Assembly: GCA_963839165.1 (NCBI GenBank)
Contig: CAWIUG010000005.1
Span: 744,001-808,000 of the forward strand
Length of the DNA: 64,000 bases
Origin: DATFVA01 sp963839165
GTDB lineage: Bacteria; Bacteroidota; Ignavibacteria; Ignavibacteriales; Ignavibacteriaceae
Reading direction: 5' to 3'
Part shown: piece after piece, positions 1 to 9,181 of the stretch
Numbering within the stretch: the first letter of the stretch is position 1
Layout of the letters: every line of letters begins with the position of its first letter
Notes under the pieces: model-generated
Told to the model about the DNA's origin: nothing
Seen by the model: only the letters and a program-made list of their open reading frames with translations
Database searches by the model: none
Program-made: the position numbers and the translations under genes

Positions 1-1
1 T

Positions 2-649
2 CCGGGAGCAGACAAGAACTTTTTCAGAAGGTTCCTTCTAGACAGAGTAGTTCCTTCCGGTTTACGGCAGCTTTCTCCGGGAAAAGTGAACGGCTTCGAT
101 GAATACGGGCTTGTTAAGGTTCTATCAGAGAGCGGCACTGTGGGTGAATGGACAGAAAAATTCGATCTGTCTGGTACAAATAATTTAAGTACTCAAACAG
201 CAGATAATACCAATGGAGGAATGGGATACATCGGTGGATTGATGGGCACTGATGAATTCAGGGATTTCATTGATGTGCACGAACATCTGGATATAGTTTA
301 TTTCAATAAAGAAAAATTCGAAACTGTTCTGGATCATCTGTATACCATGTATAATCTCATCTCTCCCCTGAAATATGAGGTAAGTAAGAAAAGAAAGTCA
401 GCGGCTGCGGCAAAAACAGGAAACGGTTCTGCAGCCTCTGAAAAATATGTGCTAGACCAGCTTAAAAGTTCCCACGCGTTCTTCAGCAGTCTGAAGAAGC
501 TTGCAGCTTCAAAAGGCTACAGGTTTAACGACCTTAGAAATGAGTTGAAATCCAAGAAAGCTAAACCATCAAGGAAAACCAAAAAGAAGCCTGACGCAAG
601 TAAATCAGGAGGAAAAACATCAACAAAAAAAAGAGGAAAAGGTGAATAA
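2..649 (+). CDS. C-terminal part of a large protein, possibly a GH13 alpha-amylase-like enzyme (5' end outside window)
   Basis: The frame is open from the first bases of the window, so this is a 3' fragment; the GTG at 86 is internal, because in-frame coding (NFFRRFLLDRVVPSGLRQL) continues upstream of it. The segment FRDFIDVHEHLDIVYFNKE resembles the C-terminal region of some long bacterial alpha-amylases, where a short motif ending in FNKE followed by a helix occurs, but this is recalled similarity and is weak. The last 80 residues are Lys/Ser/Ala-rich and low-complexity (KKRKSAAAAK, KKAKPSRKTKKK), probably a disordered basic tail. The stop overlaps the GTG start of the next gene by 8 nt, which suggests co-translation. 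Catalytic residues are not in the window. Confidence 0.5.
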   Translation, partial: PGADKNFFRRFLLDRVVPSGLRQLSPGKVNGFDEYGLVKVLSESGTVGEWTEKFDLSGTNNLSTQTADNTNGGMGYIGGLMGTDEFRDFIDVHEHLDIVYFNKEKFETVLDHLYTMYNLISPLKYEVSKKRKSAAAAKTGNGSAASEKYVLDQLKSSHAFFSSLKKLAASKGYRFNDLRNELKSKKAKPSRKTKKKPDASKSGGKTSTKKRGKGE

Positions 650-2627
650 AAAAGTTCTTTTACTTTTTGCGATGATACTTATTTTATCGGGGAAGAAGAT
701 AGAAGCACAGCTCACTATTCAGGAAGCGTTTCCAAACCTCACTTTCGTAAATCCTGTTGATCTTCAGTATTCTCCTGACGGAACAGACAGAATTTTTATC
801 CTTGAACAGTCGGGGATAATTAAAGTATTCGAGAATAATGGAAATACAACTGAAGTTAAGACTTTTCTTGACATAAGCGACAGAGTAACCAGCGGCGGAG
901 AAACTGGTCTGCTTGGACTGGCTTTTCATCCCGACTATGCCTCAAACGGTTATTTCTATGTGGATTACACAACACCAAATCCTCTGAGAACTCATGTATC
1001 AAGGTTCCAGGTAACTTCAAATCCCGATTCTGCGGATAATTCAAGCGAACTTGTACTCCTTGAAATAGCTCAGCCTTTCGCCAATCATAATGGAGGCAGG
1101 GTCAGCTTTGGACCAGATGGTTATCTATACATTGGAATGGGTGACGGAGGTTCTGCAGGCGATCCAAATAATAATGCTCAGAACCTGGCAGTTCTTCTTG
1201 GAAAGATCCTGAGAATCGACGTTGACAATCCTGCCGGCGGATTGAACTACGGTATACCCTCTGATAATCCATTTGCGGGCAATACTCAGGGATGGAGAGA
1301 AGAAATTTATTCATTCGGAATGAGAAATCCCTGGCGATTTAGTTTTGATCCTGAAACAGGCAAAATCTGGTGCGGAGATGTGGGGCAGAATGCATGGGAG
1401 GAGATAGACACAATTTCCAGTGGAGGAAATTACGGCTGGAGATGTTACGAAGGAAATCATGAATATAATATGAGCGGATGCAGCGGAACGGATTATCTTT
1501 TCCCGATATGGGAGTACAGTCACTTCGACGGCTGTTCAATAACAGGCGGTTTCGTATACAGAGGAAACAGAAGACCCGAGCTGAAGGGAACATATGTTTA
1601 CGGAGATTACTGTTCACGGAGCGTTTGGAGCCTGAATTTCAGTGGTGCTAATCTCTCAAATGACCTGATTGGAACAGCAGCTGCTTCAATACTCTCCTTC
1701 GGCACGGATATGAATAACGAATTATATATACTCTGCTCTAATGGCAGAATATACGAATACCAATCGGCTATATCAGCCCCGACTAACCTTCAGGCAGGTT
1801 CAGCAGGCTCCGGAACTATCGATTTAAGCTGGGAGGATAATTCTGATAATGAAACCGGGTTCAGGATACAGAGAAAAGATAGTACCAATATTTTTTCCGA
1901 TGTTGGAATAGTTAGCGAGAATGAGACAACCTTTACGGATAATGTAACAGACATTACTTCATATACATATAGAGTAATAGCGTACAACGATTCAGCTATC
2001 TCAAATTACAGTAATGAAGCTGAAATAGTGATTACACAAGTGCCTGTAAACCTGATTTCCTTTTCCGGTCATGTTTTCGGGAGCAAGGTAACGCTTAACT
2101 GGATGAGTGCTACAGAAACTAATAATAAAGGGTATGCTGTTGAACGAAGTTTTGGGAGCAGCTGGGCAGAAATCAGCTTTATAAATGGACATGGTACAAC
2201 ATCCGAACGAAGCTTATACAATTACACAGATGATTTCACCAATGATAATTACCGAGGGATAGTAGAATACCGCTTAAAACAGGTAGATTACAATGGGACT
2301 TATTCATATTCCACCACTTTAATGATGGATCTCAACCTAAAATCCCAGGGATACTATCTGGATCAGAATTACCCTAACCCCTTTAATCCTTCAACGAAAA
2401 TCAAGTTTAATATACCCGAGCAAAGTAGGGTTAAATTAAATATTATCAATAGCTTAGGTGAAGTTATCGAAGAACTTTCGGATGAAGAAGCAGCGAAGGG
2501 ATCTTATGAGGAGGTTTGGAACGCTTCAAAATTTGCCTCGGGGATATACTATGTTTCAATGAGAGCAGAATCTGAAGTTTCGAGTCTTACATACTTTAAG
2601 GTACTTAAAATTCTTTATCTAAAATAA
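642..2627 (+). CDS. Secreted PQQ-dependent sugar dehydrogenase-like protein with FN3 and T9SS sorting domain
   Basis: A signal peptide (about residues 1-22, ending IEAQ) is followed by a glucose/sorbosone-dehydrogenase beta-propeller (about 25-370). Typical motifs are visible: GGETGLLGLAFHPDY, NHNGGRVSFGPDGYLYIGMG and EEIYSFGMRNPWRFSFD. Known members oxidise sugars with PQQ as cofactor. An FN3-like domain (about 378-465) and a linker of the TETNNKGYAVERS type follow, then a type A T9SS sorting domain starting at LDQNYPNPFNPSTKI. The protein is therefore expected to cross the outer membrane through T9SS and be surface-bound or released. It uses a GTG start with AGAGGAAAAG upstream, overlapping the previous stop. 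It converges on the next gene with only 2 nt between stops. Confidence 0.85.
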   Translation: MNKKVLLLFAMILILSGKKIEAQLTIQEAFPNLTFVNPVDLQYSPDGTDRIFILEQSGIIKVFENNGNTTEVKTFLDISDRVTSGGETGLLGLAFHPDYASNGYFYVDYTTPNPLRTHVSRFQVTSNPDSADNSSELVLLEIAQPFANHNGGRVSFGPDGYLYIGMGDGGSAGDPNNNAQNLAVLLGKILRIDVDNPAGGLNYGIPSDNPFAGNTQGWREEIYSFGMRNPWRFSFDPETGKIWCGDVGQNAWEEIDTISSGGNYGWRCYEGNHEYNMSGCSGTDYLFPIWEYSHFDGCSITGGFVYRGNRRPELKGTYVYGDYCSRSVWSLNFSGANLSNDLIGTAAASILSFGTDMNNELYILCSNGRIYEYQSAISAPTNLQAGSAGSGTIDLSWEDNSDNETGFRIQRKDSTNIFSDVGIVSENETTFTDNVTDITSYTYRVIAYNDSAISNYSNEAEIVITQVPVNLISFSGHVFGSKVTLNWMSATETNNKGYAVERSFGSSWAEISFINGHGTTSERSLYNYTDDFTNDNYRGIVEYRLKQVDYNGTYSYSTTLMMDLNLKSQGYYLDQNYPNPFNPSTKIKFNIPEQSRVKLNIINSLGEVIEELSDEEAAKGSYEEVWNASKFASGIYYVSMRAESEVSSLTYFKVLKILYLK

Positions 2628-2629
2628 CT

Positions 2630-4186
2630 TTATCCAAGTACATAAGATGCAGCGGCTTCAGCGCAGTTTTCACCATCAATCGCGGCAGAAACAATACCTC
2701 CGGCATAGCCTGCTCCCTCACCTGAAGGGAATAGACCCTGTGCTCCCGTATGCATAAACGTTGTCCTGTCCCTTGGAATACGAACCGGAGAACTTGTCCG
2801 GCTTTCGGCAGCAACCATTATGGCCTCTTCAGTAACATAACCCCGCATCTTCTTATTAAAAATATTAAGTGCCTCTTTAAGATAGCGGGTAATATAAGAA
2901 GGCAGTTCTGAATGCAGGTTGGAAGGAGTTAACCCGGGTATATAGGATGAGGGCGGCAGCGATTGAGAAGATCTCCGGGCAAGAAAATCGGTGACCCGTT
3001 GAGCAGGGGCACTCTGAGTTTTTCCTGCAAGTTCAAAGCACTTCGACTCTAACTGATGCTGAAGTTCAACTCCTTTAAAGGGTTCTTCCGCATCAACATT
3101 CTTCCAGTCATCTTCATCTACCGTAACCACGAATCCGGAATTAGCAAAAGGTGAATCACGTTTTGATAATGACATTCCATTCACTACTATCTCGCCGTGA
3201 GAAGTAGCTGCAGGAACTATTATACCACCTGGACACATACAGAAAGAATATATCCCTTTATCTTCCACCTGGCAGGAAAGAGTATACGGTGCGGCAGGAA
3301 GATTTTCATGTTTATTCTTTGTATGATACTGCATCTCATTTATCAAGCTCTGTGGATGCTCAATCCTTACTCCCATAGCAAAGGGTTTAGGTTCCAATGC
3401 CAGGTTTTTCCTTTTAAGCAGATAGTATATATCCCTTGCTGAATGACCGGTGGCCAATATCAGTGCATCACCTGTTAGTTCCTGTTCATTATTGATAACT
3501 GCTCCTATTACCCGGTCATCTTTAATTAAAAGATCAGTCATTTTGGATTCGAAATGAATCTCTCCACCGTTTTTAATGATAGTCTCCCTGATTGATTTAA
3601 CAATACCAGGAAGTCTATTAGAACCAATATGCGGATGAGAGTCGATAAGGATATCCTCCGACGCTCCATGCATGACCAATATGTTAAGCATTCCGCCGAC
3701 ATCCCCCCTCTTAGTTGCCCTGGTGTAGAGCTTACCATCACTATAAGTACCGGCTCCGCCTTCGCCGAAGCAATAATTTGAATCAGGATTTATTGTATGC
3801 AGCTGCTGGATGGCTCTTAAATCTCTTCTCCTGCTCTGCACATCCTTTCCCCTTTCAAGTACAATGGGTTTAATTCCCAGCTCGATAAGTTTTAATGATG
3901 CAAAGAGGCCTGCGGGACCGGAGCCTACGACAATAACCTGTTTATTTCCCTGTACCGGTTTATACAGTTTAGGGGGACGGGATTCTTCCGGGGATTCATT
4001 TATATAGACATTAACAAGGACTTTATATACGGGCTCCCTGCTTCTCGCGTCAACCGAGCGCCTGATAGGAACAACAGCCTTAACCTCTTCTCTGGACAGT
4101 TTTAATTTATCAGCTGCCTTCTTATAGAGTATTTCCTTATCAAAGATATCATCGGGAGAAATTGCAAGCTCCAACTCCTTCTTCAT
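2630..4186 (-). CDS. NAD(P)/FAD-dependent oxidoreductase of the COG2509 type
   Basis: The 518-residue protein has a short N-terminal domain (about 1-90, with RRSVDARSREPVYKV) and then a Rossmann FAD-binding site VVGSGPAGLFASLKLIELG near residue 94. The motifs CFGEGGAGTYSDGKLYTR and LATGHSARDIYYLL, and the C-terminal GLFPSGEGAGYAGGIVSAA that closes the FAD site, match the uncharacterised FAD-dependent dehydrogenase family COG2509 over its usual length. The physiological substrate of this family is not known to me, so no reaction is assigned. The predicted product is cytosolic with no signal peptide. The gene ends tail-to-tail against the GSDH-like gene and lies 29 nt downstream of the SDR gene on the same strand. 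Confidence 0.8.
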   Translation of the reverse strand: MKKELELAISPDDIFDKEILYKKAADKLKLSREEVKAVVPIRRSVDARSREPVYKVLVNVYINESPEESRPPKLYKPVQGNKQVIVVGSGPAGLFASLKLIELGIKPIVLERGKDVQSRRRDLRAIQQLHTINPDSNYCFGEGGAGTYSDGKLYTRATKRGDVGGMLNILVMHGASEDILIDSHPHIGSNRLPGIVKSIRETIIKNGGEIHFESKMTDLLIKDDRVIGAVINNEQELTGDALILATGHSARDIYYLLKRKNLALEPKPFAMGVRIEHPQSLINEMQYHTKNKHENLPAAPYTLSCQVEDKGIYSFCMCPGGIIVPAATSHGEIVVNGMSLSKRDSPFANSGFVVTVDEDDWKNVDAEEPFKGVELQHQLESKCFELAGKTQSAPAQRVTDFLARRSSQSLPPSSYIPGLTPSNLHSELPSYITRYLKEALNIFNKKMRGYVTEEAIMVAAESRTSSPVRIPRDRTTFMHTGAQGLFPSGEGAGYAGGIVSAAIDGENCAEAAASYVLG

Positions 4187-4215
4187 AGCTCAATCCAATC
4201 AGGATAATAATTAAA

Positions 4216-5007
4216 TCAGAACAAACCTTTATTCAAACCACCGTCAACATTCAGGGTAACTCCCGTTATAAATGATGCCCTTTTAGACGCCAGGAACATC
4301 ACCGCTGAGGCAATTTCTTCAGGAGCGGCCAGCCTGTTTGCCGGTGTTTCCTTTGCCAATGCGGCAAGAATTTCCTCGTGCGACACTTTCTCTTTTTTTG
4401 CCCTGGCAACAGAAAGATCGTACAAACGATTTGTTAATGTATAGCCGGGGGCAACATTATTTACAGTAATATTATACTTAGCGTATTCTGTACTTAATGT
4501 CTTTGCAAGTCCCGTAACACCGGTTCTCAGCGAATTCGAAAGCACGAGGTTTTCAACCGGTTGTTTTACAGTGATAGAGGTAATATTTATTATACGTCCC
4601 CATTCATTTGCTATCATATCGGGAAGGGCAAGACGAATAAACCTTACAGCACTCATTATCACCTGGTCAAATGAATTCTGCCAGTTTCTGTCTGCAAATT
4701 CATTGAAGTAGCCGGATGGAGGTCCACCGCAGTTATTAACAAGTATATCGATCTGGCCTAGTTCTTTATGAACAGCTTCCACTGTACTTTCTATTTCTTT
4801 AGGCTTATTTATATCACAAATACACCATACAGCATCAATTCCATAACGCTTTTTCAGATCATTTGTGAGTTCGAGAAGTTCCTCTTTACTTCTTGCACAT
4901 ACAGCAACTTTACATCCTTCAGCAGCCAATCCTTCAGCGATCGACTTTCCAATTCCTTTACTTGAGGCACTTATAAGTGCAGTTTTACCTTTTATTCCTA
5001 AATTCAT
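4216..5007 (-). CDS. Atypical SDR-family oxidoreductase (FabG-like) lacking the YxxxK motif
   Basis: A 263-residue classical-length SDR. The cofactor motif appears as ALISASSKGIGKSIAEG near residue 10, the structural NNCGGP near 91, and the catalytic-serine segment INITSITV near 140. The C-terminal FITGVTLNVDGG is typical. Where FabG-type enzymes have YxxxK, this protein has SNSLR followed by TGVTGLAKTLSTEYA, so Tyr is replaced by Ser and Lys by Arg. As I recall, a recognised divergent SDR subgroup shares this SNxxR pattern, so it may be a stable variant rather than a dead enzyme. The substrate cannot be deduced. It lies on the same strand as ackA but 203 bp downstream, so it may have its own promoter. 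Confidence 0.85.
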   Translation of the reverse strand: MNLGIKGKTALISASSKGIGKSIAEGLAAEGCKVAVCARSKEELLELTNDLKKRYGIDAVWCICDINKPKEIESTVEAVHKELGQIDILVNNCGGPPSGYFNEFADRNWQNSFDQVIMSAVRFIRLALPDMIANEWGRIINITSITVKQPVENLVLSNSLRTGVTGLAKTLSTEYAKYNITVNNVAPGYTLTNRLYDLSVARAKKEKVSHEEILAALAKETPANRLAAPEEIASAVMFLASKRASFITGVTLNVDGGLNKGLF

Positions 5008-5210
5008 AATATTTCCCGATAAATATTTAAATAAAAGAATTCAATGAATAAGAAAATATTTGCAGTAATTCAAATATTGTAATTCCTGCTAATGATCTCT
5101 TCTCCACACCTCCCGGCAAGGGGCCTATAAACAAATGGGCAGATCGGGTTGAGATCATATCTTCGAAATAAGTCTGGCCAAACAAAACTGAATCGGGCTT
5201 TAATCTCGTG

Positions 5211-6422
5211 TTACTTAACAGGCTGAAGATTCATTTCACTTACTATCTGCGCCGTATCCAGGGCAATAACCAGTTCCTCATTCGTTGGAATTCTCAAGAC
5301 TTTAACCCGCGATTCATCTGTTGAAATAATTTCTTCATGATTATTATTCCTTGATGTATCGATATTGATCCCAAGGAAGTCAAGATTGCTGCATACCGTT
5401 TCCCTGACCATAGCCGAGTTCTCGCCTATTCCCCCTGTGAATACGAGGGCATCGAGTCCTCCCATTGCGGCTGTATACGCGCCGACATATTTCTTAATCC
5501 TATAGCAGAAGATATCGAATGCATATTCAGATCTTTTATGACCTTCTTTCATCGCATTCTGAATTTCCCGCATGTCGCTGCTTTCACCGCTGATACCTAT
5601 TAACCCACTGTGTTTATTCAGAAGAGTTCCGGCCTCACTTAAAGAAAGGCCCTCTTTCCCCATAATATAGAGAATCAATGAGGGATCGAGGTCGCCGCTG
5701 CGCGTTCCCATCAGGAGACCTTCCAGGGGAGTAAAACCCATCGTAGTGTCAACGGATTTGCCATGATCAACGGCAGCCATACTGCACCCGTTACCGAGGT
5801 GAGCAGTTATTATTTTCAATTTGTCAAGATCTTTACCTAAAAGCTCAGCCGCATGGTTCGATACGAAGTAATGCGAAGTTCCATGGAAACCGTATCTTCT
5901 TATCTTATATTTTTTATAAAGCTCATATGGAATTCCATACAAGTAAGCCCTTGGAGGCATCTTTGTATGGAATGCAGTATCGAAAACACCGCACTGGGGT
6001 GTATCGGGCAGAACTCTCTTAACAGCCTGGATACCTTTAATATTCGGCGGATTATGAAGAGGGGCAAGTTCTATGTTATCCTGGAGGACCTTCATGACCT
6101 CATCAGTTATAAAAACAGAGTCAGAAAATGTTTCACCTCCATGAACCACCCTGTGGCCTACTGCTTCAATATCTCTTTTATCATCTATCACGCCATGGTT
6201 TTTACTGAGCATTACTCCAAGCACATATTCAATACCGATTGAATGATCAAGAATTTCACCTACAATCTTTATTTGGTCGCCGTCATATCTCTGGTGAGTA
6301 AGAACAGCACTGCTCATACCTATTCTTTCCACGATCCCTTTAGCCAGTGCTATTTGTTTATCAGTATCAATAAACTGGTATTTTATTGATGAGCTTCCGC
6401 AGTTAAGAACTAATATCTTCAT
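5211..6422 (-). CDS. ackA: Acetate kinase
   Basis: Acetate kinase converts acetyl phosphate and ADP to acetate and ATP in overflow and fermentative metabolism. The 403 residues are the usual length. Family motifs are all present: MKILVLNCGSSSIKYQF at the N-terminus, HRVVHGG, GVFDTAFH, YGFHGTSHYFVS, ITAHLGNGCSMAAV with the phosphate-binding loop, and VFTGGIGENS near the C-terminus. The ATG start is followed directly by the ASKHA fold beginning. The gene sits 28 nt downstream of the 3-hydroxyacyl-CoA dehydrogenase on the same strand. No phosphotransacetylase gene is in the window. Residues needed for catalysis look intact. Confidence 0.97.
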   Translation of the reverse strand: MKILVLNCGSSSIKYQFIDTDKQIALAKGIVERIGMSSAVLTHQRYDGDQIKIVGEILDHSIGIEYVLGVMLSKNHGVIDDKRDIEAVGHRVVHGGETFSDSVFITDEVMKVLQDNIELAPLHNPPNIKGIQAVKRVLPDTPQCGVFDTAFHTKMPPRAYLYGIPYELYKKYKIRRYGFHGTSHYFVSNHAAELLGKDLDKLKIITAHLGNGCSMAAVDHGKSVDTTMGFTPLEGLLMGTRSGDLDPSLILYIMGKEGLSLSEAGTLLNKHSGLIGISGESSDMREIQNAMKEGHKRSEYAFDIFCYRIKKYVGAYTAAMGGLDALVFTGGIGENSAMVRETVCSNLDFLGINIDTSRNNNHEEIISTDESRVKVLRIPTNEELVIALDTAQIVSEMNLQPVK

Positions 6423-6450
6423 TTTAATTTCCCGCTAGATTTTATAAAAG

Positions 6451-7389
6451 TTATTCGGAAATTATTCTTCCGTTATTATCATACTTGTAAAATCCCTCTC
6501 CGGTCTTTTTCCCGAGTTTTCTTTCTCTTACAAGTTTTCTCAAGATAGGACATGCGCGGTAGCGCGGTTCACCGAGGGTTTTCCAGAGCGTCTCCATCCA
6601 TGCAAGAACTTCGTCGAGTCCCATCATATCAGCCATTTCCAGCGGTCCGTACGCAAAATTATAACCCAGTTTCATCGCAGTATCAATATCTCTTGCAGTG
6701 GCCACACCCTCAAGCAGTATATACATTGCCTCGTTAAGCAGGGGCACGATTGCTCTGGTAGTAACGAAACCGGGATATTCATACACCTCAACGGGAGTTT
6801 TACCTATCCTGGCTGCAAATTCCTTTATAACTTCCACCGTTATATTTGAAGTATGAAGGCATTTTACAAGTTCAACTAGAGGCACCTTCGGAACAGGGTG
6901 CAGAAAGTGCATCCCAATAACTCTGTCTGCCCTACCTGTGCATTCCGCAAGTTTCGTAAGGCTGAGTGTTGAAGTATTTGAAACGAAGATCGTTTCCTTC
7001 TTTACCAGATCATCAAGCTGCTTAAATATTCCTTTTTTTAATTCAAAATCTTCATCGACAGCTTCAACAAGCAGATCGGTTCCCTCAACATTATCAAAGT
7101 CAAGATTCCAGGAAATCCTGGAGAGGATTGATTTCTTTTCCGATTGAGTGAGTGACCATCTTTTAATTTCCCTGTCGAGCGATTCAGAAAGCGCGGCTTT
7201 AGCTTTTTCAAGATAACCTTTATTCTTTTCTACAAGTCTTACATCAATACCCGCGGCTGCAATTGTCTGTGCTATTCCCTGACCCATAACGCCTGCACCG
7301 ATTATTGTCACGTTATCTATCCTGTCAGTTTTATCATAATTTTTTGTCCTGCTAAGCAGGTCTTCAAGTTTCAGATTCTCTTCTACCAT
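6451..7389 (-). CDS. 3-hydroxyacyl-CoA (3-hydroxybutyryl-CoA) dehydrogenase
   Basis: An NAD-dependent dehydrogenase of 312 residues. The Rossmann motif VTIIGAGVMGQGIAQTIAAAG is near residue 28; SNTSTLSLTKLAE and the catalytic-histidine segment GMHFLHPVPKVPLVELV follow. The C-terminal helical domain has GFVTTRAIVPLLNEAM and GYNFAYGPLEMADMMGLD. This architecture without an enoyl-CoA hydratase fusion matches the HBD/PaaH group (acetoacetyl-CoA to 3-hydroxybutyryl-CoA, or beta-oxidation). A roughly 25-residue N-terminal extension precedes the Rossmann fold. The start overlaps the stop of the upstream lipoprotein gene by 7 nt, so they are probably co-transcribed. Confidence 0.93.
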   Translation of the reverse strand: MVEENLKLEDLLSRTKNYDKTDRIDNVTIIGAGVMGQGIAQTIAAAGIDVRLVEKNKGYLEKAKAALSESLDREIKRWSLTQSEKKSILSRISWNLDFDNVEGTDLLVEAVDEDFELKKGIFKQLDDLVKKETIFVSNTSTLSLTKLAECTGRADRVIGMHFLHPVPKVPLVELVKCLHTSNITVEVIKEFAARIGKTPVEVYEYPGFVTTRAIVPLLNEAMYILLEGVATARDIDTAMKLGYNFAYGPLEMADMMGLDEVLAWMETLWKTLGEPRYRACPILRKLVRERKLGKKTGEGFYKYDNNGRIISE

Positions 7390-8354
7390 AATTTACCTTT
7401 TGATTTTTTACCCGGTTTTTCAAGTTTAGTTAATTGTTGAATATCATTAAGTTCGCCCTCAGATACATTAAGTCGAAAACGGATGAGGTTTCCCTCCCTG
7501 TTCACATCCATTTTATCAAGGAGTTTCCCCAAAGTGTAATTTTTGCTTGATACTATGTTCATTGCGATTGCACTTTCAACTGCAGATGATAGCAGGTAAG
7601 CATTTCCGGCACTACTGCAGCCAAGGACCGACTCTATTTCTGTTCCACCATTAAATTTCGCCGAAATGGTGAAATTATCAATTGAAGATAAAATCTCCGG
7701 AGAAAGAAGTTTGGAATCTTTTCCTGCCAGACGGTCAAATATTCCTGCTGCAAAAGCCCCTTTATCTGTCGCCATCCAAAGACTCTGCTTCTCTTTAATA
7801 TTATTGATGATCGATATAAAATTTTTATTCTCCTTAAGCGTCGTACCTTCCGTATTCTTTAGTGAATCCGCATAATCTTCTTTGTTAGAAACGACCATTA
7901 TATTACGGCCCGGAAAATATACCCTTACAGACGGTTTGTCTTTAATGCTGAAAACATCCGGTTTATCAGTGCTACTGAAATCAGGACTCTTATCGAAGTA
8001 TCTTTTCACCCTATCATAATTATTCTCAAATCTTACCAAGATAATTGCTTCATCCTGCCGGGAATTAGCGATTACAATCTCCTTAATTCCCTTTTCAATC
8101 CCGGTACCCGTTTCTTTTTCAAATTTCCTCAGCCAGGCGCCCGAAGGTTTCTGCGGCAATGAAGATAAGATGTTTTCCCCGCCATTTTTAGCTTTCCTTA
8201 CCTCATTCAGGTCTGCATAGAAAAGATACTCAGTCTTAAACGGCAGATATCCGAAAAGTTCCCACTGGGCAGAAGTGATGCTGTCAGTTTCAGTTTTAGT
8301 TCCGCAGGAAGCGGAAAGAAATAATAATGGTAATATTACCAGGTATCGAACCAT
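7383..8354 (-). CDS. Hypothetical lipoprotein
   Basis: The N-terminus MVRYLVILPLLFLSASCGTK has a hydrophobic core and a lipobox LSASC with Cys17, so a lipoprotein of 323 residues is predicted. I do not recognise the family of the mature part. It contains alternating charged and hydrophobic segments and no visible enzymatic motif. The gene starts 2 nt after the end of the ABC-2 permease gene and overlaps the dehydrogenase start by 7 nt, so it is the middle cistron of a tight minus-strand operon. A role linked to the exporter, for example as a periplasmic accessory or client, is only an inference from position. Confidence 0.75.
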   Translation of the reverse strand: MVRYLVILPLLFLSASCGTKTETDSITSAQWELFGYLPFKTEYLFYADLNEVRKAKNGGENILSSLPQKPSGAWLRKFEKETGTGIEKGIKEIVIANSRQDEAIILVRFENNYDRVKRYFDKSPDFSSTDKPDVFSIKDKPSVRVYFPGRNIMVVSNKEDYADSLKNTEGTTLKENKNFISIINNIKEKQSLWMATDKGAFAAGIFDRLAGKDSKLLSPEILSSIDNFTISAKFNGGTEIESVLGCSSAGNAYLLSSAVESAIAMNIVSSKNYTLGKLLDKMDVNREGNLIRFRLNVSEGELNDIQQLTKLEKPGKKSKGKLW

Positions 8355-8356
8355 CT

Positions 8357-9181
8357 CTAAAAATCTTTTTTCCTGAAAATAATTATGCTTAATATCATCA
8401 TCAAAACTAAAAATAAGAATGAGCTTATTAAAGGCTGAAAGTCACCTATTCCTTTGCCTGTAGCAAGGTTGCTGATCATTGTGCCCATGAGCTCCGAAGT
8501 TTTTGGAATAAGGTAATAAATACCTTTTACTATCTCTTTAACAACGTCGCTTTTGAAAAATATATCGGCTCTGTCTTTAGCAAGGGTAAGCAAAGGACTA
8601 AGGATCAGGAAGATAAAATATGCGAGCATCATTCCCAGCATTGAGCCTCTTGTAAGAATTCCGCAGAAAACTATGAGTGAGTACAAAACGGCGAATGTAA
8701 ATGTTATTATAAGGATTGCCCAGAGGAATGTAGGATCCCAGAAGGAAAACTTAAGAGAGATAATCAGCCATATCCCGACGACAAGGAATGCAATGTTAGT
8801 AAGCACAACCAGCAGGCCTCCGGTAAACTTACCCCAGATCAGCTGCTGCCTTGAGACAGGTTTGCTAAGAAGAAGGTCGATATTACCTTTCTCAAGCATA
8901 TTAGGAACAAAGCTTGAGCTTGAAAATATAGCGAGCAGAAGTCCTAACCCTGCTAGCGGAGAAATAATCATTATCTCCAGCATTGAAACTATATTCCTTA
9001 CAACAAAATCGTTTCCTGTTTTATTTTCGAGGCCTGAAATAATCGACTGTGTATCAACAACGCTAAAAATAAGGGCGGTAATAATAATCGCAAGTATTGA
9101 AATTCCAATGAAGAAAAGGAATACTTTTCTGGCCAATGCTTCTTTAAGGGTGAAAAGAGTCATCAGATAAATATTTTTCAT
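8357..9181 (-). CDS. ABC-2 type transporter permease
   Basis: A 274-residue integral membrane protein with about six hydrophobic segments, including VFLFFIGISILAIIITALIF, LLVVLTNIAFLVVGIWLII, LWAILIITFTFAVLYSLIVF and FLFLVLMMILSIIIF. The sequence NMLEKGNIDLLLSKPVSRQQLIWGKFTGG between the second and third segments is the coupling segment typical of ABC-2 permeases of the NosY type. The ATG overlaps the stop of the ATPase gene by 4 nt, so the two form one transporter. The substrate is unknown. Confidence 0.9.
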   Translation of the reverse strand: MKNIYLMTLFTLKEALARKVFLFFIGISILAIIITALIFSVVDTQSIISGLENKTGNDFVVRNIVSMLEIMIISPLAGLGLLLAIFSSSSFVPNMLEKGNIDLLLSKPVSRQQLIWGKFTGGLLVVLTNIAFLVVGIWLIISLKFSFWDPTFLWAILIITFTFAVLYSLIVFCGILTRGSMLGMMLAYFIFLILSPLLTLAKDRADIFFKSDVVKEIVKGIYYLIPKTSELMGTMISNLATGKGIGDFQPLISSFLFLVLMMILSIIIFRKKDF

